This document shows positions 52,325 through 62,111 of a stretch of 64,000 nt of DNA, one piece after another (position 1 is the stretch's first letter; the number at the start of each line of letters is the position of its first letter). The notes beneath the pieces are model-generated. The model was given only the letters and a program-made list of their open reading frames with translations. It made no database searches and had not been told where the DNA came from. Both the position numbers and the translations under genes were made by a program. Source of the DNA: Pseudonocardia endophytica (GTDB taxonomy: Bacteria > Actinomycetota > Actinomycetes > Mycobacteriales > Pseudonocardiaceae); the NCBI RefSeq assembly GCF_004339565.1, contig NZ_SMFZ01000001.1:2542001-2606000 (forward strand), written 5' to 3'.

Positions 52325-52924
52325 TCAGCGCCCGTCGGTCGGCAGGCCGGCGTTGAGCATCGTCCGCGACGGGCCGGGGGCCGGGGTCTGCGACGGCGCC
52401 GGTGCCGGGGTCGGGTTCGTGGCGAAGCGCGCCACCGGGACGGCGTCGACGCCACCCGGTGCGGCCGGTCCGGCCCCGGGCCCCGCCAGGCTGCCGGAGG
52501 CGGGCACACCGAACGCCAGCGCACCGATGGCGAGGCCGGAGACCGCCGCACCGGCGCCGAGGCGCATCCGGCGGGTCCGGCGTGCCGACCGGGCGGGACG
52601 CTGCAGCGCGACGAACTCGCCGTGCTCGTCCACGGAGAGGCCGGCGGGCGGCGGGGGCAGCTCGGTGTTCTGCGGGATCGCGCAGAGCGAGGACATCAGC
52701 GACGACGGCAGCGACGGGCAGTCCGCGCCCCGCAGGGCCGTGCGGGCGCGACGCTGGTCGAGGACGTCGGCGGCGCAGTCCGGGCACCGCCCCAGATGGC
52801 GGGTCGCCCGTTCGTGGGGCCCTGCTGCCAGCTCGTCGTCGGCGTACGCGACGACCGCCTCCGGGGTCAGGTGCGCCTCCCCCCAGTCGGGGGCGACGAC
52901 CTCGAAACGGCGACGTTCGGTCAC
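52325..52924 (-). CDS. rseA: Anti-sigma factor RseA-like with zinc-finger domain
   Basis: 199 residues: N-terminal anti-sigma zinc-finger ([29 protein letters not shown], an H-x3-C-x2-C), a predicted membrane segment around [18 protein letters not shown] and a Pro/Ala-rich tail. The GTG overlaps the sigE stop in GTGA form. Expected to hold SigE until redox or envelope stress releases it. Confidence 0.9.
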   Translation of the reverse strand: MTERRRFEVVAPDWGEAHLTPEAVVAYADDELAAGPHERATRHLGRCPDCAADVLDQRRARTALRGADCPSLPSSLMSSLCAIPQNTELPPPPAGLSVDEHGEFVALQRPARSARRTRRMRLGAGAAVSGLAIGALAFGVPASGSLAGPGAGPAAPGGVDAVPVARFATNPTPAPAPSQTPAPGPSRTMLNAGLPTDGR

Positions 52925-53559
52925 GGGACCAACTCTGCCACCGGTGGCATGCTTCCGGCCACGTCGGCCGCCCGGTAGCGCTCGAGCGACGCGCGCAGCG
53001 CCGTCCGGCCGCGGTGGATCCGGCTGCGCACGGTGCCCAGCTTCACGCCGAGCGTCGCGCCGATCTCCTCGTAGGACAGACCCTCGACGTCGCACAGGAC
53101 GACGGCGACGCGGAAGTCCGGCGGCAGCTCGTCGAGCGCGGCCTGCAGGTTCGGGTCCAGGTGCGTGACCGAGAAGACCTCCTCCGGCTCCGGGCCACCG
53201 CCCGGCAGACGGTCGGTGTCCTCGGGCAGGCCCTCCATCCGGAGGCGGGCACGGCGGCGGACCATGTCCAGGAACAGGTTCGTCGTGATCCGGTGCAACC
53301 AGCCCTCGAACGTGCCGGGCTTGTAGCTCGCGAGCGACCGGAACACCCGGATGAACGTCTCCTGGGTGAGGTCCTCGGCGTCGTGCTGGTTGCCGGAGAG
53401 GCGGTAGGCCAGGCGGTAGACCCGGTCGGCGTGCTCCCGGACGACCTCGTCCCAGCTCGGCGGCGTCCAGTCGGCCGAGTCGGCCAGCTGCGCGTCCGCC
53501 GGGGAGGGGGCGGTCGCGACGGCGCCCGCGGCGCCGGACTCGGGACCAGGATCGGGCAT
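52921..53559 (-). CDS. sigE: ECF sigma factor SigE
   Basis: A 212-residue ECF sigma factor nearly identical in its core to mycobacterial Sig[42 protein letters not shown] (region 2), [31 protein letters not shown], and [30 protein letters not shown] (region 4). The start is uncertain: ATG at 53559 is used, AGGAGG lying 12 nt upstream, but the frame stays open further upstream. Divergent from the methyltransferase across 223 nt. Confidence 0.95.
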   Translation of the reverse strand: MPDPGPESGAAGAVATAPSPADAQLADSADWTPPSWDEVVREHADRVYRLAYRLSGNQHDAEDLTQETFIRVFRSLASYKPGTFEGWLHRITTNLFLDMVRRRARLRMEGLPEDTDRLPGGGPEPEEVFSVTHLDPNLQAALDELPPDFRVAVVLCDVEGLSYEEIGATLGVKLGTVRSRIHRGRTALRASLERYRAADVAGSMPPVAELVP

Positions 53560-53782
53560 CGGGGTGGGGCACCTCCTGCGGCGGGTCGTGCCTGCCGGTA
53601 CTGCTCGGTGCTCCGGACGGGTCCGTCCGGTGGCGGGGCGGACCGACGACCCCGGTTCCGCGTTGACAACAGACTGCCCGCTCGGCATGAGGAACATGTG
53701 AAACCCGTCTGAGAGAACCCTGTGAATCACCCACGGGCGTGTACGTGCCCACCGGTGGTCATCGGGCCGTTAACCTCCCCGC

Positions 53783-54400
53783 ATGACCCTTCCGGCGAGC
53801 GCGTCCGGCCCGGCTGCGGCTCGGGCCGAGACCTACCTCGCCGAGGACGACGGGATCACCCGTGCCCGCGCGCTGAGCCGCTCCGCCGGCGTCGAACCGG
53901 TCAGCGCCGCCGCAGGCGCGACGCTCACGCTGCTCGCCGCCGCGGTGTCCGCACGGGCCGTCGTCGAGATCGGGACCGGAGCGGGCGTGAGCGGGCTCTA
54001 CCTGCTGCGCGGCATGGCCGCCGACGGCACGCTGACCTCGATCGACGTCGACCCGGAGCTGCAACGGGCCGCGCGCGCGTCGTTCCTGGGCGCCGGTGCC
54101 GGACCGTCGCGGCTGCGGCTGATCAACGGGATGGCGCTGGAGGTGCTGCCGCGCCTGACCGACGGCGGGTACGACCTGATCGTCGCGGACGCCGTGCCCG
54201 CGGAGTACCCGGGCTACCTGGACGAGGCCGTGCGGCTGCTGCGCCCTGGCGGGGTGCTGGTGCTCGACGGCATCGTGGCTCCGGACGGCCCGGGGTCGGC
54301 CGCGCTGCAGGAGACCGTCGACGCCGTCCGCGACGACGAGCGCCTCGTCTCGGCGCTGCTGCCGGTCGCGGACGGGATGCTCTGCGCCGTCCGGCGCTGA
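53783..54400 (+). CDS. O-methyltransferase (Rv1220c-like)
   Basis: A 205-residue SAM methyltransferase: VVEIGTGAGVSGLYLLRGM, SIDVDPELQRAAR, DLIVADAVPAEYPGYLDEAVRLLRPGGVLVLDGI. Divergent from sigE exactly as Rv1220c is from sigE in M. tuberculosis. Substrate unknown. Confidence 0.92.
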   Translation: MTLPASASGPAAARAETYLAEDDGITRARALSRSAGVEPVSAAAGATLTLLAAAVSARAVVEIGTGAGVSGLYLLRGMAADGTLTSIDVDPELQRAARASFLGAGAGPSRLRLINGMALEVLPRLTDGGYDLIVADAVPAEYPGYLDEAVRLLRPGGVLVLDGIVAPDGPGSAALQETVDAVRDDERLVSALLPVADGMLCAVRR

Positions 54401-54438
54401 CGCCCTGCCGGGTCCGGCGCTCTACCGGGTCCGGCGCT

Positions 54439-55686
54439 CTACTGGGTCTGGGCGGTCACGCCCTTGCCGAGCACGACGACGCCGCCGCTGGACACCGTGT
54501 AGCGCGACCGGTCGGCGGTCAGGTCGACGCCGATCAGCGCGCCCGGCGGTACGACGACGTTCTTGTCCAGGATCGCCCGTCGCACCACGGCGCCGCGGCC
54601 GATCTGCACGCCCGGCATGACGACCGAGTCGGAGACCTCGGCGCCGCCGTGCATCATCACGTTCGGGCTGATCACCGACCGGCGCACGATCGCGCCGGAG
54701 ATGATCGTGCCGGCGCCGACGACGGAGTCCTGCGCGATCCCGCCCTCGACGAACTTGGCCGGGGGCAGCGTGGCCGGCGTGCCGGTGCGGATCGGCCAGC
54801 GCTGGTTGTACAGGTTGAAGATCGGGTGCACGGAGACCAGGTCGGTGTGCGCGTCGTAGTAGGCGTCGATCGTCCCGACGTCGCGCCAGTAGCCCGCGTC
54901 CCGCTCGGTGGCGCCGGGGACGACGTTGTCGGCGAAGTCGTAGACGTGCGCGGCGCCCTGGTCGACCAGCGCCGGGATGATGTCGCCGCCCATGTCGTGC
55001 TCGGAGTCGGAGTTCTCCGCGTCCGCGCGCAGCGTGTCCAGCAGCGCCTCGGTGGAGAACACGTAGTTGCCCATCGAGGCGAACGTGACCTCGGGGTCGT
55101 CCGGCACGTGCGGCGGGTCGGACGGTTTCTCCAGGAACTCGGTGATCCGGCCGGTCTCGTCGGAGGCGATGCAGCCGAACGCCTTCGCCTCGGCCCGGGG
55201 CACCCGGATCCCGGCGACCGTCACCCCGGCACCGGACTCGATGTGCTGGGAGATCATCTGCGCCGGGTCCATCCGGTACACGTGGTCGGCGCCGAAGACC
55301 GCGATGTAGTCGGGCTGGTCGTCGTAGACGAGGTTCAGGCTCTGGAAGATCGCGTCCGCGCTGCCGGTGTACCAGCGGCGGCCGAGCCGCTGCTGCGCCG
55401 GCACCGTGGTGATGTACTGGTCGAGCACGCTCGACAAGCGCCACGTCGTCGAGATGTGCCGGTCCAGCGAGTGCGACTTGTACTGGGTCAGCACGCAGAT
55501 CCGGTCCATCCCGCAGTTCACCAGGTTGGACAGCACGAAGTCGATCAGGCGGTAGTTGCCGCCGAACGGAACGGCCGGTTTCGCGCGGTCCGCGGTCAGC
55601 GGCCAGAGCCGTTTGCCCTCACCACCCGCGAGCACGATTCCCAGCACGTTCGCCGAGAGCTTTCCGGACGCGCTCACTCCGCTCAC
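54439..55686 (-). CDS. glgC: Glucose-1-phosphate adenylyltransferase GlgC
   Basis: A 415-residue ADP-glucose pyrophosphorylase. N-terminal [23 protein letters not shown] (nucleotide-binding loop and Lys), [27 protein letters not shown], and C-terminal left-handed beta-helix hexad repeats ending [22 protein letters not shown]. Supplies ADP-glucose for glycogen and alpha-maltose-1-phosphate synthesis. Divergent from glgM. Confidence 0.96.
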   Translation of the reverse strand: MSGVSASGKLSANVLGIVLAGGEGKRLWPLTADRAKPAVPFGGNYRLIDFVLSNLVNCGMDRICVLTQYKSHSLDRHISTTWRLSSVLDQYITTVPAQQRLGRRWYTGSADAIFQSLNLVYDDQPDYIAVFGADHVYRMDPAQMISQHIESGAGVTVAGIRVPRAEAKAFGCIASDETGRITEFLEKPSDPPHVPDDPEVTFASMGNYVFSTEALLDTLRADAENSDSEHDMGGDIIPALVDQGAAHVYDFADNVVPGATERDAGYWRDVGTIDAYYDAHTDLVSVHPIFNLYNQRWPIRTGTPATLPPAKFVEGGIAQDSVVGAGTIISGAIVRRSVISPNVMMHGGAEVSDSVVMPGVQIGRGAVVRRAILDKNVVVPPGALIGVDLTADRSRYTVSSGGVVVLGKGVTAQTQ

Positions 55687-55867
55687 CGCTATCCCCGCTC
55701 CGTTCCCGGGTCCGAGGGGCCGTTCACCCGCCGGCCCGCGGCGACGTTTCCCCGCCCGACCCTAGTGCCCGTCGCCGGAGCGGGCCACCACCGCCGCGCG
55801 GGGCCCGGATGAACACCCGGATCGGACACCGATGTCCGCCTGCCGGCACGGACGCTACGGTCGCCCG

Positions 55868-57019
55868 GTGCGCGTCGGACTACTGACCAAGGAGTACCCC
55901 CCGGAGATCTACGGCGGGGCGGGTGTCCATGTCGGACACCTCGTCCCGGCGCTGCGCGAGCTCGCCGAGGTGGACGTCCAGTGCTTCGGGGCGCCGCGGC
56001 CGGACGCGACGGCGCACCCGGTGCCCGCCGAGCTCGCCGACGCGAACGCGGCGCTGCAGACGCTCGGCGTCGACCTGTCCATGGTCGGCCCGCTCGCCGG
56101 CTGCGACGTCCTGCACTCGCACACCTGGTACGCCAACATGGCCGGTCACGTCGGCGGGCTGCTGCACGGCGTCCCGCACGTGGTCACCGCGCACTCGCTG
56201 GAGCCGTTGCGCCCGTGGAAGGCCGAGCAGCTCGGCGGCGGGTACCGGGTGTCGTCGTGGGTGGAGAGGACGGCCTACGAGGCGGCCGCCGCCGTGATCG
56301 CGGTGTCCGAGGGGATGCGCCGCGACGTGCTGGCGTCCTACCCGTCCGTCGACCCGGCCCGGGTGCACGTCGTGCACAACGGCATCGACACCGAGTTCTA
56401 CCAGCCGGACGACGGGCGCGACGCGGTCCGCGCGGCCGGGGTGGACCCGGACCGGCCGATGGTCGTGTTCGTCGGTCGGATCACCCGGCAGAAGGGCGTC
56501 GGGCACCTGGTCGCGGCGGCGCACCGGATCGATCCGGCCGCGCAGATCGTGCTGTGCGCGGGCGCGCCGGACACCCCGGAGATCGCCGAGGAGACCGAGC
56601 GGGCGGTCGACGAGCTGTCCGCCGGGCGCGGTGACGTGATCTGGATCCGGCGGATGCTGGAGACCTCCGAGGTCCGGCAGTTGCTGTCGGCGGCGACGGT
56701 GTTCGTCTGCCCGTCGGTCTACGAGCCGCTCGGGATCGTGAACCTGGAGGCGATGGCGTGTGCGACGGCCGTCGTCGCCTCGGACGTCGGCGGCATCCCG
56801 GAGGTCGTCGCGGACGGCGACAACGGGCTGCTCGTCCACTACGACGCCGCGGACGCGGAGCGCTTCGAGCACGACCTGGCCGACGCGGTCAACGCGCTCG
56901 TCACCGACCCGGACCGGGCGGCCCGGATGGGCGAGCGCGGCCGCGAGCGTGCCGTCGCGGAGTTCGCCTGGCCGGAGATGGCCCGACGGACGCTCGAGGT
57001 CTACCGCTCGGTCGCCTGA
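55868..57019 (+). CDS. glgM: GT4 glycosyltransferase, alpha-maltose-1-phosphate synthase GlgM (GlgA-like)
   Basis: A 383-residue GT-B enzyme: VGLLTKEYPPEIYGGAGVHVGHL near the start, NMAGHVGGLLHGVPHVVTAHSLEP, VFVGRITRQKGVGHL, and FVCPSVYEPLGIVNLEAMACATAVVASDVGGIPEVV (donor-binding E-x7-E). It uses ADP-glucose from GlgC; in actinobacteria this GT4 makes maltose-1-phosphate for the GlgE pathway. The GTG at 55868 aligns with the family start (MRV...). Confidence 0.94.
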   Translation: MRVGLLTKEYPPEIYGGAGVHVGHLVPALRELAEVDVQCFGAPRPDATAHPVPAELADANAALQTLGVDLSMVGPLAGCDVLHSHTWYANMAGHVGGLLHGVPHVVTAHSLEPLRPWKAEQLGGGYRVSSWVERTAYEAAAAVIAVSEGMRRDVLASYPSVDPARVHVVHNGIDTEFYQPDDGRDAVRAAGVDPDRPMVVFVGRITRQKGVGHLVAAAHRIDPAAQIVLCAGAPDTPEIAEETERAVDELSAGRGDVIWIRRMLETSEVRQLLSAATVFVCPSVYEPLGIVNLEAMACATAVVASDVGGIPEVVADGDNGLLVHYDAADAERFEHDLADAVNALVTDPDRAARMGERGRERAVAEFAWPEMARRTLEVYRSVA

Positions 57020-57063
57020 GGCCCTGCCGGATTCGGCGCAGACGTTCGCTACGCGAGCTCCGC

Positions 57064-57231
57064 TCAGCCGACCGTCGACTTCAGCGCCTCCGACAGGTCG
57101 CTCGCCTCGTCCGGGGTCATCTCGACGACGAGCCGTCCGCCACCCTCGAGCGGCACCCGCATCACGATGCCCCGGCCCTCCTTGGTGACCTCAAGCGGGC
57201 CGTCGCCGGTGCGCGGCTTCATCGCGGCCAT
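57064..57231 (-). CDS. DUF3117 protein
   Basis: A 55-residue actinobacterial protein: KPRTGDGPLEVTKEGRGIVMRVPLEGGGRLVVEMTPDEASDLSEAL. Recognised as DUF3117 (Rv1211-like), always near tag and glgA. The ATG has GGAGG eight nt upstream. Function unknown. Confidence 0.92.
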   Translation of the reverse strand: MAAMKPRTGDGPLEVTKEGRGIVMRVPLEGGGRLVVEMTPDEASDLSEALKSTVG

Positions 57232-57409
57232 GTCTGTTTCCTCCGTGCATCTGTTCCGGCGCCGGCACGTCTCGGGGAACGCGTCGGTGATCGGGGTCTG
57301 TCGCGTCTCGCTCCATTGTCCCCCATCGCCCACGGCACGGCGCAACCGAGGCGATCACGGCTCGGCGGCGTTCACGCAGCGCAACGGCTCGGGAACGCTG
57401 ACGAGCCGC

Positions 57410-57979
57410 TCAGGGCGCGGCGCGCCAGCAGTAGCGGACGTGGTCGTCGACCAGCCCGGTGGCCTGCATCAGCGCGTAGCACGTCGTCGGCCCGACGAAG
57501 CGCATCCCCCGCCTCTTCAGCTCCTTGGCCATCGCCGTCGACTCGGGGGTGGTGGCCGGGACGTCGGCCAGTGTGGCCGGTCGTTCACGCGTCGACGGGT
57601 CCGGCGCGAACGACCAGAGCAGCTCGTCCAACGGCGTGTCGAGACCGGCGACCACGCCGGCGTTGTGGATCGTCGCCTCGATCTTCTGCCGGTTCCGGAC
57701 GATGCCGGGGTCGGCCAGCAGGCGCGCCACGTCGTCGTCGTCGAAGCGGGCGACGCGCTCCGGGTCGAACCGCGCGAACGCCTCCCGGAACGCGGGCCGC
57801 TTGCGCAGGATGACGATCCAGGACAGACCGGACTGGAAGCCCTCCAAGGTCATCCGCTCGAACATCGCGTGCTCGCCGCGGAGCGGGTTGCCCCACTCCT
57901 CGTCGTGGTAGGCGACGTAGTCGGGGGCCGAGAGCGCCCAGTCGCAACGAGCCGGGTCGTCCGGTGGAGGGGGTGTCAC
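57410..57979 (-). CDS. tag: 3-methyladenine DNA glycosylase I
   Basis: A 189-residue base-excision glycosylase. Zinc-snap residues seen: Cys in RCDWAL, His in AYHDEEWG, and the C-terminal His/Cys of DDHVRYCWR; catalytic region ERMTLEGFQSGLSW. Removes alkylated adenine from DNA. The GTG start overlaps the SRPBCC gene stop (GTGA). Confidence 0.95.
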   Translation of the reverse strand: MTPPPPDDPARCDWALSAPDYVAYHDEEWGNPLRGEHAMFERMTLEGFQSGLSWIVILRKRPAFREAFARFDPERVARFDDDDVARLLADPGIVRNRQKIEATIHNAGVVAGLDTPLDELLWSFAPDPSTRERPATLADVPATTPESTAMAKELKRRGMRFVGPTTCYALMQATGLVDDHVRYCWRAAP

Positions 57980-58470
57980 GCGCCCGCTCCTGCCCGGTGG
58001 CGCTCCTCGGTATGCCGGGCCATCCGGCGCAGCGAGTGCACGACGCCCGCCCGGAACGCCGGGCGCACGAGCGGCCATCCGGCCCGTCCGAGCGCTCCCA
58101 GCGGGAGGTCGAGCAGCTCCGTCCAGAGGAACCGGCTCCGCCGCGGCCCGAGCTCGACGACCGCGAACACGCCCTCCCCGCGTACCACGTTCCCGGTGTG
58201 CCGGACGACGCACCGCCGGGGCCCGCCCTCCTGCTCGGTCCACTCGGTGATCTCCATGGTGTCCGCGACGCCGACCGGCCCCGCTCCGGTCACGGCCCGT
58301 AGCGTCGAGCCGACCGAGCGGCCGTCGCCGCCGGTGAGCTCCACCCGGGTGCCGAGCATCCACTCCGACTGACCGGGCCAGTCGGTCACGGCGTCCCAGA
58401 GGACCGGCGCCGGTACGCCCACGTCGACCGGGATCGTGAGCTCCGCCCTGTCCGGCGTGCCGTCAGCCAC
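57976..58470 (-). CDS. SRPBCC (START/polyketide-cyclase-like) protein
   Basis: A 164-residue helix-grip protein: TIPVDVGVPAPVLWDAVTDWPGQSEWMLGTRVEL, GVFAVVELGPRRSRFLWTELLDLPLG, and a long C-terminal helix. Likely a lipid or hydrophobic-ligand binder. GTG start; it overlaps both neighbours (tag by 4 nt, DivIVA-like gene by 8 nt). Confidence 0.88.
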   Translation of the reverse strand: MADGTPDRAELTIPVDVGVPAPVLWDAVTDWPGQSEWMLGTRVELTGGDGRSVGSTLRAVTGAGPVGVADTMEITEWTEQEGGPRRCVVRHTGNVVRGEGVFAVVELGPRRSRFLWTELLDLPLGALGRAGWPLVRPAFRAGVVHSLRRMARHTEERHRAGAGA

Positions 58471-58816
58471 CGTTCGGCCCCTCGCTGCGCATGCGCGCGA
58501 TCGTCGTCTCCAGGCGGGCGACCCGCTCGGCGAGCTCCCTGCGGTCGGTCTGCACCCGGTCCAGCTCGCCCGCCAGCCGCTCCAGCGCCCAGTCCACCTC
58601 GATCATCCGGTAGCCGCGCAGGACCTGCTGGAACCGCAGTCCGCGCACGTCGGATCCCTTGACCTCGACCGAAGGCAGGCGGGTCGGCGTGGCATCCGGT
58701 GCGAGCGGGGCGAGCTCCTCGCCGCGGCCGAACACGGCCGCCGCCGCCACGAAGACGACCCCCGCGACGACCGCCAGGACGAGCACGTAGATCAGCGCGG
58801 TCCCCATGGCGTCCAT
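58463..58816 (-). CDS. DivIVA-domain-like membrane protein
   Basis: 117 residues: one N-terminal membrane helix (ALIYVLVLAVVAGVVFVAAAAVF) and a cytoplasmic DivIVA-type pattern LRGYRMIEVDWALERLAGELDRVQ followed by a coiled coil. Similar to Rv1209-type proteins near tag. Possibly a cell-pole or wall-growth factor; inferred from domain only. Confidence 0.83.
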   Translation of the reverse strand: MDAMGTALIYVLVLAVVAGVVFVAAAAVFGRGEELAPLAPDATPTRLPSVEVKGSDVRGLRFQQVLRGYRMIEVDWALERLAGELDRVQTDRRELAERVARLETTIARMRSEGPNGG

Positions 58817-58835
58817 CCCATCACGGTGCCTCCGG

Positions 58836-59408
58836 TCACGGGGTGACCGGCGCGGGCCGGGCGCAGGCGTCCAGTGCGGCCTCGACGTCGGTGACGACCG
58901 TGATCCGCCGCATCAGCTCGCCGAACGCGAAACCCTTCCCGCTCAGGCCGGCGACCCAGTCCAGCAGGCCCTGCCAGTGCCCGTCCGGGTCGAGCAGGAC
59001 CACCGGCTTGTCGTGCAGCTCCAGCACGCCCGACGACCAGACCTCGAACAGCTCCTCGCAGGTCCCGAGCCCACCGGGCAGGGCGAGGAACGCGTCGGAG
59101 CGCCGTTCCATCTGCTCCTTGCGCTCGCGCATGCTCCCGGTCACGACGAGCTCGTCGGAGTCGGCGTCGGCCCACTCCCGTTCGACCATCGACTGCGGGA
59201 TGACACCGACCGTGCGGGCCCCACCCTCGCGCGCGGCTCGCGCGACAGCGCCCATCATCGAGCGCCTCCCGCCGCCGGAGACCAGCGACCAGCCCCGGGC
59301 CGCGACCTCGCGCCCGACGGCGGCGGCCAGCTCGACGTACCGGGCGTCGACTCCGTCCGAGGAGGCGCAGTAGACGGCGACCGTCCGTGCGCCCGGCTCC
59401 GTCCTCAA
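58836..59408 (-). CDS. LOG-family cytokinin-riboside phosphoribohydrolase-like protein (second copy)
   Basis: A 190-residue LOG (TIGR00730) protein: VAVYCASSDG, SGGGRRSMMGAVARAA, and catalytic LPGGLGTCEELFEVW (PGGxGTxxE). Cleaves nucleotide-5'-monophosphate or cytokinin-type ribosides. The TTG at 59408 overlaps the preceding LOG gene stop in TTGA form, which decides the start. Confidence 0.88.
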   Translation of the reverse strand: MRTEPGARTVAVYCASSDGVDARYVELAAAVGREVAARGWSLVSGGGRRSMMGAVARAAREGGARTVGVIPQSMVEREWADADSDELVVTGSMRERKEQMERRSDAFLALPGGLGTCEELFEVWSSGVLELHDKPVVLLDPDGHWQGLLDWVAGLSGKGFAFGELMRRITVVTDVEAALDACARPAPVTP

Positions 59409-60262
59409 TGCGCTTCTTCCCACGCGTGGTAGGCGTCGTGCACGACGTCCACCGCGTCGTCGATGTCGTCGGTGAGGTGGATCAGGTCCATGTCCTTCGG
59501 GCTGATCTTGCCCTCGGGGAGCATCGTGTTCCGGATCCAGTCGTGCAGCCCTCCCCAGTAGTGCGTGCCGAGCAGCACCACCGGGAACTTCGTGACCTTC
59601 TTCGTCTGCACCAGGACCAACGCCTCGAACAGCTCGTCGAGCGTGCCGAAACCGCCGGGCAGGCAGACGAACGCCTGTGAGTACTTGACGAACATCGTCT
59701 TGCGCGCGAAGAAGTAGCGGAAGTTGATGCCCTGGTGCACCCAGTCGTTGAGGCCCTGCTCGAACGGCAGCTCGATGCCCAGCCCGATCGACAGGCCGCC
59801 CGCCTCGGAACAGCCGCGGTTGGCCGCCTCCATCGTGCCGGGACCGCCGCCGGTGATCACCGCGAAGCCTGCGCCCGCCAGGCGTGCGCCCAGCTCGCGG
59901 CCGATCTCGTACTCCTTGGAGTCGACGGGTGTGCGCGCCGAGCCGAACACGGTCGCCGCCCGCGGGAGCTCGGCCAGCATGCCGAAGCCCTCGACGAACT
60001 CCGCCTGGATCCGCATCACCCGCCACGGGTCGGTGTGCACCCAGTCGCTGGGGCCGCGGGAGTCGAGCAGCCGCTGGTCGGTCGTCGTCGGCTCGTGGCT
60101 GTACCGGCCGCGCAGCACGATCGGTCCGCGCTGCTTCTCCTCCTGCGGACCGCGCCCGGGTTCACCGGACGCGGTGTTGTGCCCCCAGGGACGGTCGGCG
60201 CTGTTCGCCGTGCCGTTCCCCGCGCCGCTCTCCGAGCCGTTCTCCGAGCCGTTCGACGTCAT
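59405..60262 (-). CDS. LOG-family protein, longer paralogue (first copy)
   Basis: A 285-residue LOG protein: ~70-residue low-complexity N-terminus, then ATVFGSARTP, ITGGGPGTMEAANRG, and LPGGFGTLDELFEAL. The extra N-terminal segment and WVHTDPWRVMRIQAEFVEGFGML are typical of the Rv1205-neighbour group. Directly downstream of dapE on the same strand with 10 nt between. Confidence 0.9.
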   Translation of the reverse strand: MTSNGSENGSESGAGNGTANSADRPWGHNTASGEPGRGPQEEKQRGPIVLRGRYSHEPTTTDQRLLDSRGPSDWVHTDPWRVMRIQAEFVEGFGMLAELPRAATVFGSARTPVDSKEYEIGRELGARLAGAGFAVITGGGPGTMEAANRGCSEAGGLSIGLGIELPFEQGLNDWVHQGINFRYFFARKTMFVKYSQAFVCLPGGFGTLDELFEALVLVQTKKVTKFPVVLLGTHYWGGLHDWIRNTMLPEGKISPKDMDLIHLTDDIDDAVDVVHDAYHAWEEAH

Positions 60263-60272
60263 GGGCGCCACC

Positions 60273-61373
60273 CTAGTGAGCCCCGGTCGCCGGACCGTCC
60301 CCGGCGAGATAGCGGCGCAGCACGTCCGCGCATCGGGTGATGGCCTCCTCCGCGACGTGCTCCTCGCGGGTGTGCGCCAGGTTCGGGTCGCCGGGGCCGT
60401 AGTTCACCGCCGGGATGCCGAGCGCGGCGAACCGGGACACGTCGGTCCAGCCGTACTTCGCCCGCGGCTCGGCGCCGCTGACCCGCACGAACTCGGCCGC
60501 GGCGGGCGCGGACAGCCCGGGCAGGGCGCCGGGCGAGAGGTCGGTCACGGTCAGCGTGTGGCCGTCCATGACCTCGCGGACGTGCTTCTCCGCCTCCTCC
60601 GGGCTCCGGTCGGGCGCGAACCGGAAGTTGATCGTCACGATGCACTCGTCCGGCACGACGTTCCCGGCCACCCCGCCCGCGATCCGCACCGCCTGCAGAC
60701 CCTCCCGGTACACGCAGCCGTCGATGTCGACGCTCCGCGGCGTGTACGCGGCGAGCCGGGCCAGCACGTCGCCGGCGTGGTGGATCGCGTTGTCCCCCAG
60801 CCACGACCGTGCCGAATGCGCACGCCGCCCCGTCGTCCGGACCTCCACCCGGAGCGTCCCCTGGCATCCGGCCTCGAGCGTCCCGTCCGTCGGCTCGCCG
60901 AGCACCGCGAGATCGGCGTCGAGCCAGTCGCGGTGGTCGCGCTCGATCCGGCCGAGCCCGTTGCGCGCGGCCTCGACCTCCTCGCAGTCGTAGAACACGC
61001 ACGTCACGTCGTACGCCGGCTCGGTCACGGTGGCCGCGAGGTGCGCGATGACCGCGTCCCCGGCCTTCATGTCCGACGACCCGCACCCGTACAGCAGCCC
61101 GCCATCGCGCCGCGACGGGACGTTGTCCGCGATCGGCACCGTGTCCAGGTGTCCCGCGAGCAGCACCCGTCGCGGCCTGCCCAGGTTCGTGCGCGCCAGC
61201 ACCGCGTCGCCGGAGCGCAGCACCTCGAGATGCGGCGCCTGAGCCCGCAGCGCGTGCTCCACGGCGTCGGCGAGCACCCGTTCCTCCCCCGACACGCTCT
61301 CGACGTCCACCAGCGCCGCCGTGAGCTCCACCGGATCGGCCGTCAGATCCAGGACCGGCACCGTGCTCGTCAT
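60273..61373 (-). CDS. dapE: Succinyl-diaminopimelate desuccinylase DapE
   Basis: A 366-residue M20 zinc metallopeptidase: [12 protein letters not shown] (first metal His/Asp), [27 protein letters not shown] (catalytic/metal Glu), and [13 protein letters not shown] near the C-terminus. Hydrolyses N-succinyl-LL-diaminopimelate in lysine/peptidoglycan synthesis. Divergent from dapD across a repeat-filled interval that also contains an XRE gene. Confidence 0.95.
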   Translation of the reverse strand: MTSTVPVLDLTADPVELTAALVDVESVSGEERVLADAVEHALRAQAPHLEVLRSGDAVLARTNLGRPRRVLLAGHLDTVPIADNVPSRRDGGLLYGCGSSDMKAGDAVIAHLAATVTEPAYDVTCVFYDCEEVEAARNGLGRIERDHRDWLDADLAVLGEPTDGTLEAGCQGTLRVEVRTTGRRAHSARSWLGDNAIHHAGDVLARLAAYTPRSVDIDGCVYREGLQAVRIAGGVAGNVVPDECIVTINFRFAPDRSPEEAEKHVREVMDGHTLTVTDLSPGALPGLSAPAAAEFVRVSGAEPRAKYGWTDVSRFAALGIPAVNYGPGDPNLAHTREEHVAEEAITRCADVLRRYLAGDGPATGAH

Positions 61374-61412
61374 CGGACCGACGCTACCCACCGGCCTCGC
61401 GCACCCCGTCCC

Positions 61413-61507
61413 GCGCCGCCCCATCCGGTCCGCGCCGCCCCGTCCCGTCGGCGCCGCCCCATCCGGTCCACGCCGCCCCGTCCCGTCCGCGCCACCCCAT
61501 CCCGGTG
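61413..61507. repeat. 19-nt tandem repeat, five units
   Basis: Units of the type GCGCCGCCCCATCCGGTCC and GCGCCGCCCCGTCCCGTCG alternate (A-B-A-B-A'), giving a 38-nt higher-order period. It lies 40 nt upstream of the dapE start, so could overlap its promoter. Confidence 0.8.
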
Positions 61508-61557
61508 CCGTCGCACTCAGGCCGCGCCACCTCACGTCTCCCCTCGTGAGCGATCCC

Positions 61558-61640
61558 AGCGAACGCGCGCCTGTCGGGAGAACGCACGTGTCCGGGCGAG
61601 GGCGTTCGCCGGATCCGAGCGCGTTCTCCGGATCACCGCG
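61558..61640. repeat. GAACGCG-type intergenic element, copy 1
   Basis: Shares a scaffold with 62112-62180: GAACGCGC, GTCGGGAG, ACGC...GTCCGG, then GCGTTC(T)CCGG, in the same order and similar spacing. Alternating GGAGAACGC and GCGTTCTCC words are inverse of each other, so it can fold. Confidence 0.6.
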
Positions 61641-61887
61641 CGTCCCGGCGCCGACCGAGCAGTCGAGGGCGACGGGCCGGGGCGCGAGACGGGCGAGCCT
61701 GACGGGGCCGCCCGGGCGGAGCCGGACCGACCGGACATCGGACCGGGCCGACCGCACCCGGCCGTGCCGACCGCACCGGGCTGGTCCCGGCAGACAGGGC
61801 GGATCGAGGCCGATGACGCCGCCCGTCCCGGCCACACGAGCCGGCGTGATCGCATCTGGCGCGGGCGGGAGGGTCGCTGAACCAACG

Positions 61888-61979
61888 CTTTGCTCTGCTC
61901 ACACCCGCGCATCGCCGACAGGCGCAAGATCACCACGTTCGGCCCAGCAATCCATTGCGTCGAGGTGAGCAGAGCAAAG
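61888..61979. mobile_element. 92-nt element bounded by perfect 15-bp inverted repeats
   Basis: CTTTGCTCTGCTCAC at 61888-61902 and GTGAGCAGAGCAAAG at 61965-61979 are exact inverse copies around a 62-nt, comparatively AT-richer core (GATCACCACGTTCGG, CAATCCATTGC). It encodes nothing. Its shape fits a miniature inverted-repeat element or a structured RNA; no target-site duplication is evident. A further weak hairpin (GGGACCGT/ACGGTCTCC) follows immediately. Confidence 0.5.
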
Positions 61980-62111
61980 GGACCGTCGGGAACGGTCTCC
62001 CAGGGGGCCCTCGGCCGGCACGTGCTGTCTGCGCGGACTCTCCGTATCCGGTCGCGGCTCCGCAGACCACGTTCCTGCCGGCCGCGCTCCCGAGGACCGC
62101 ACCATCCGCGC

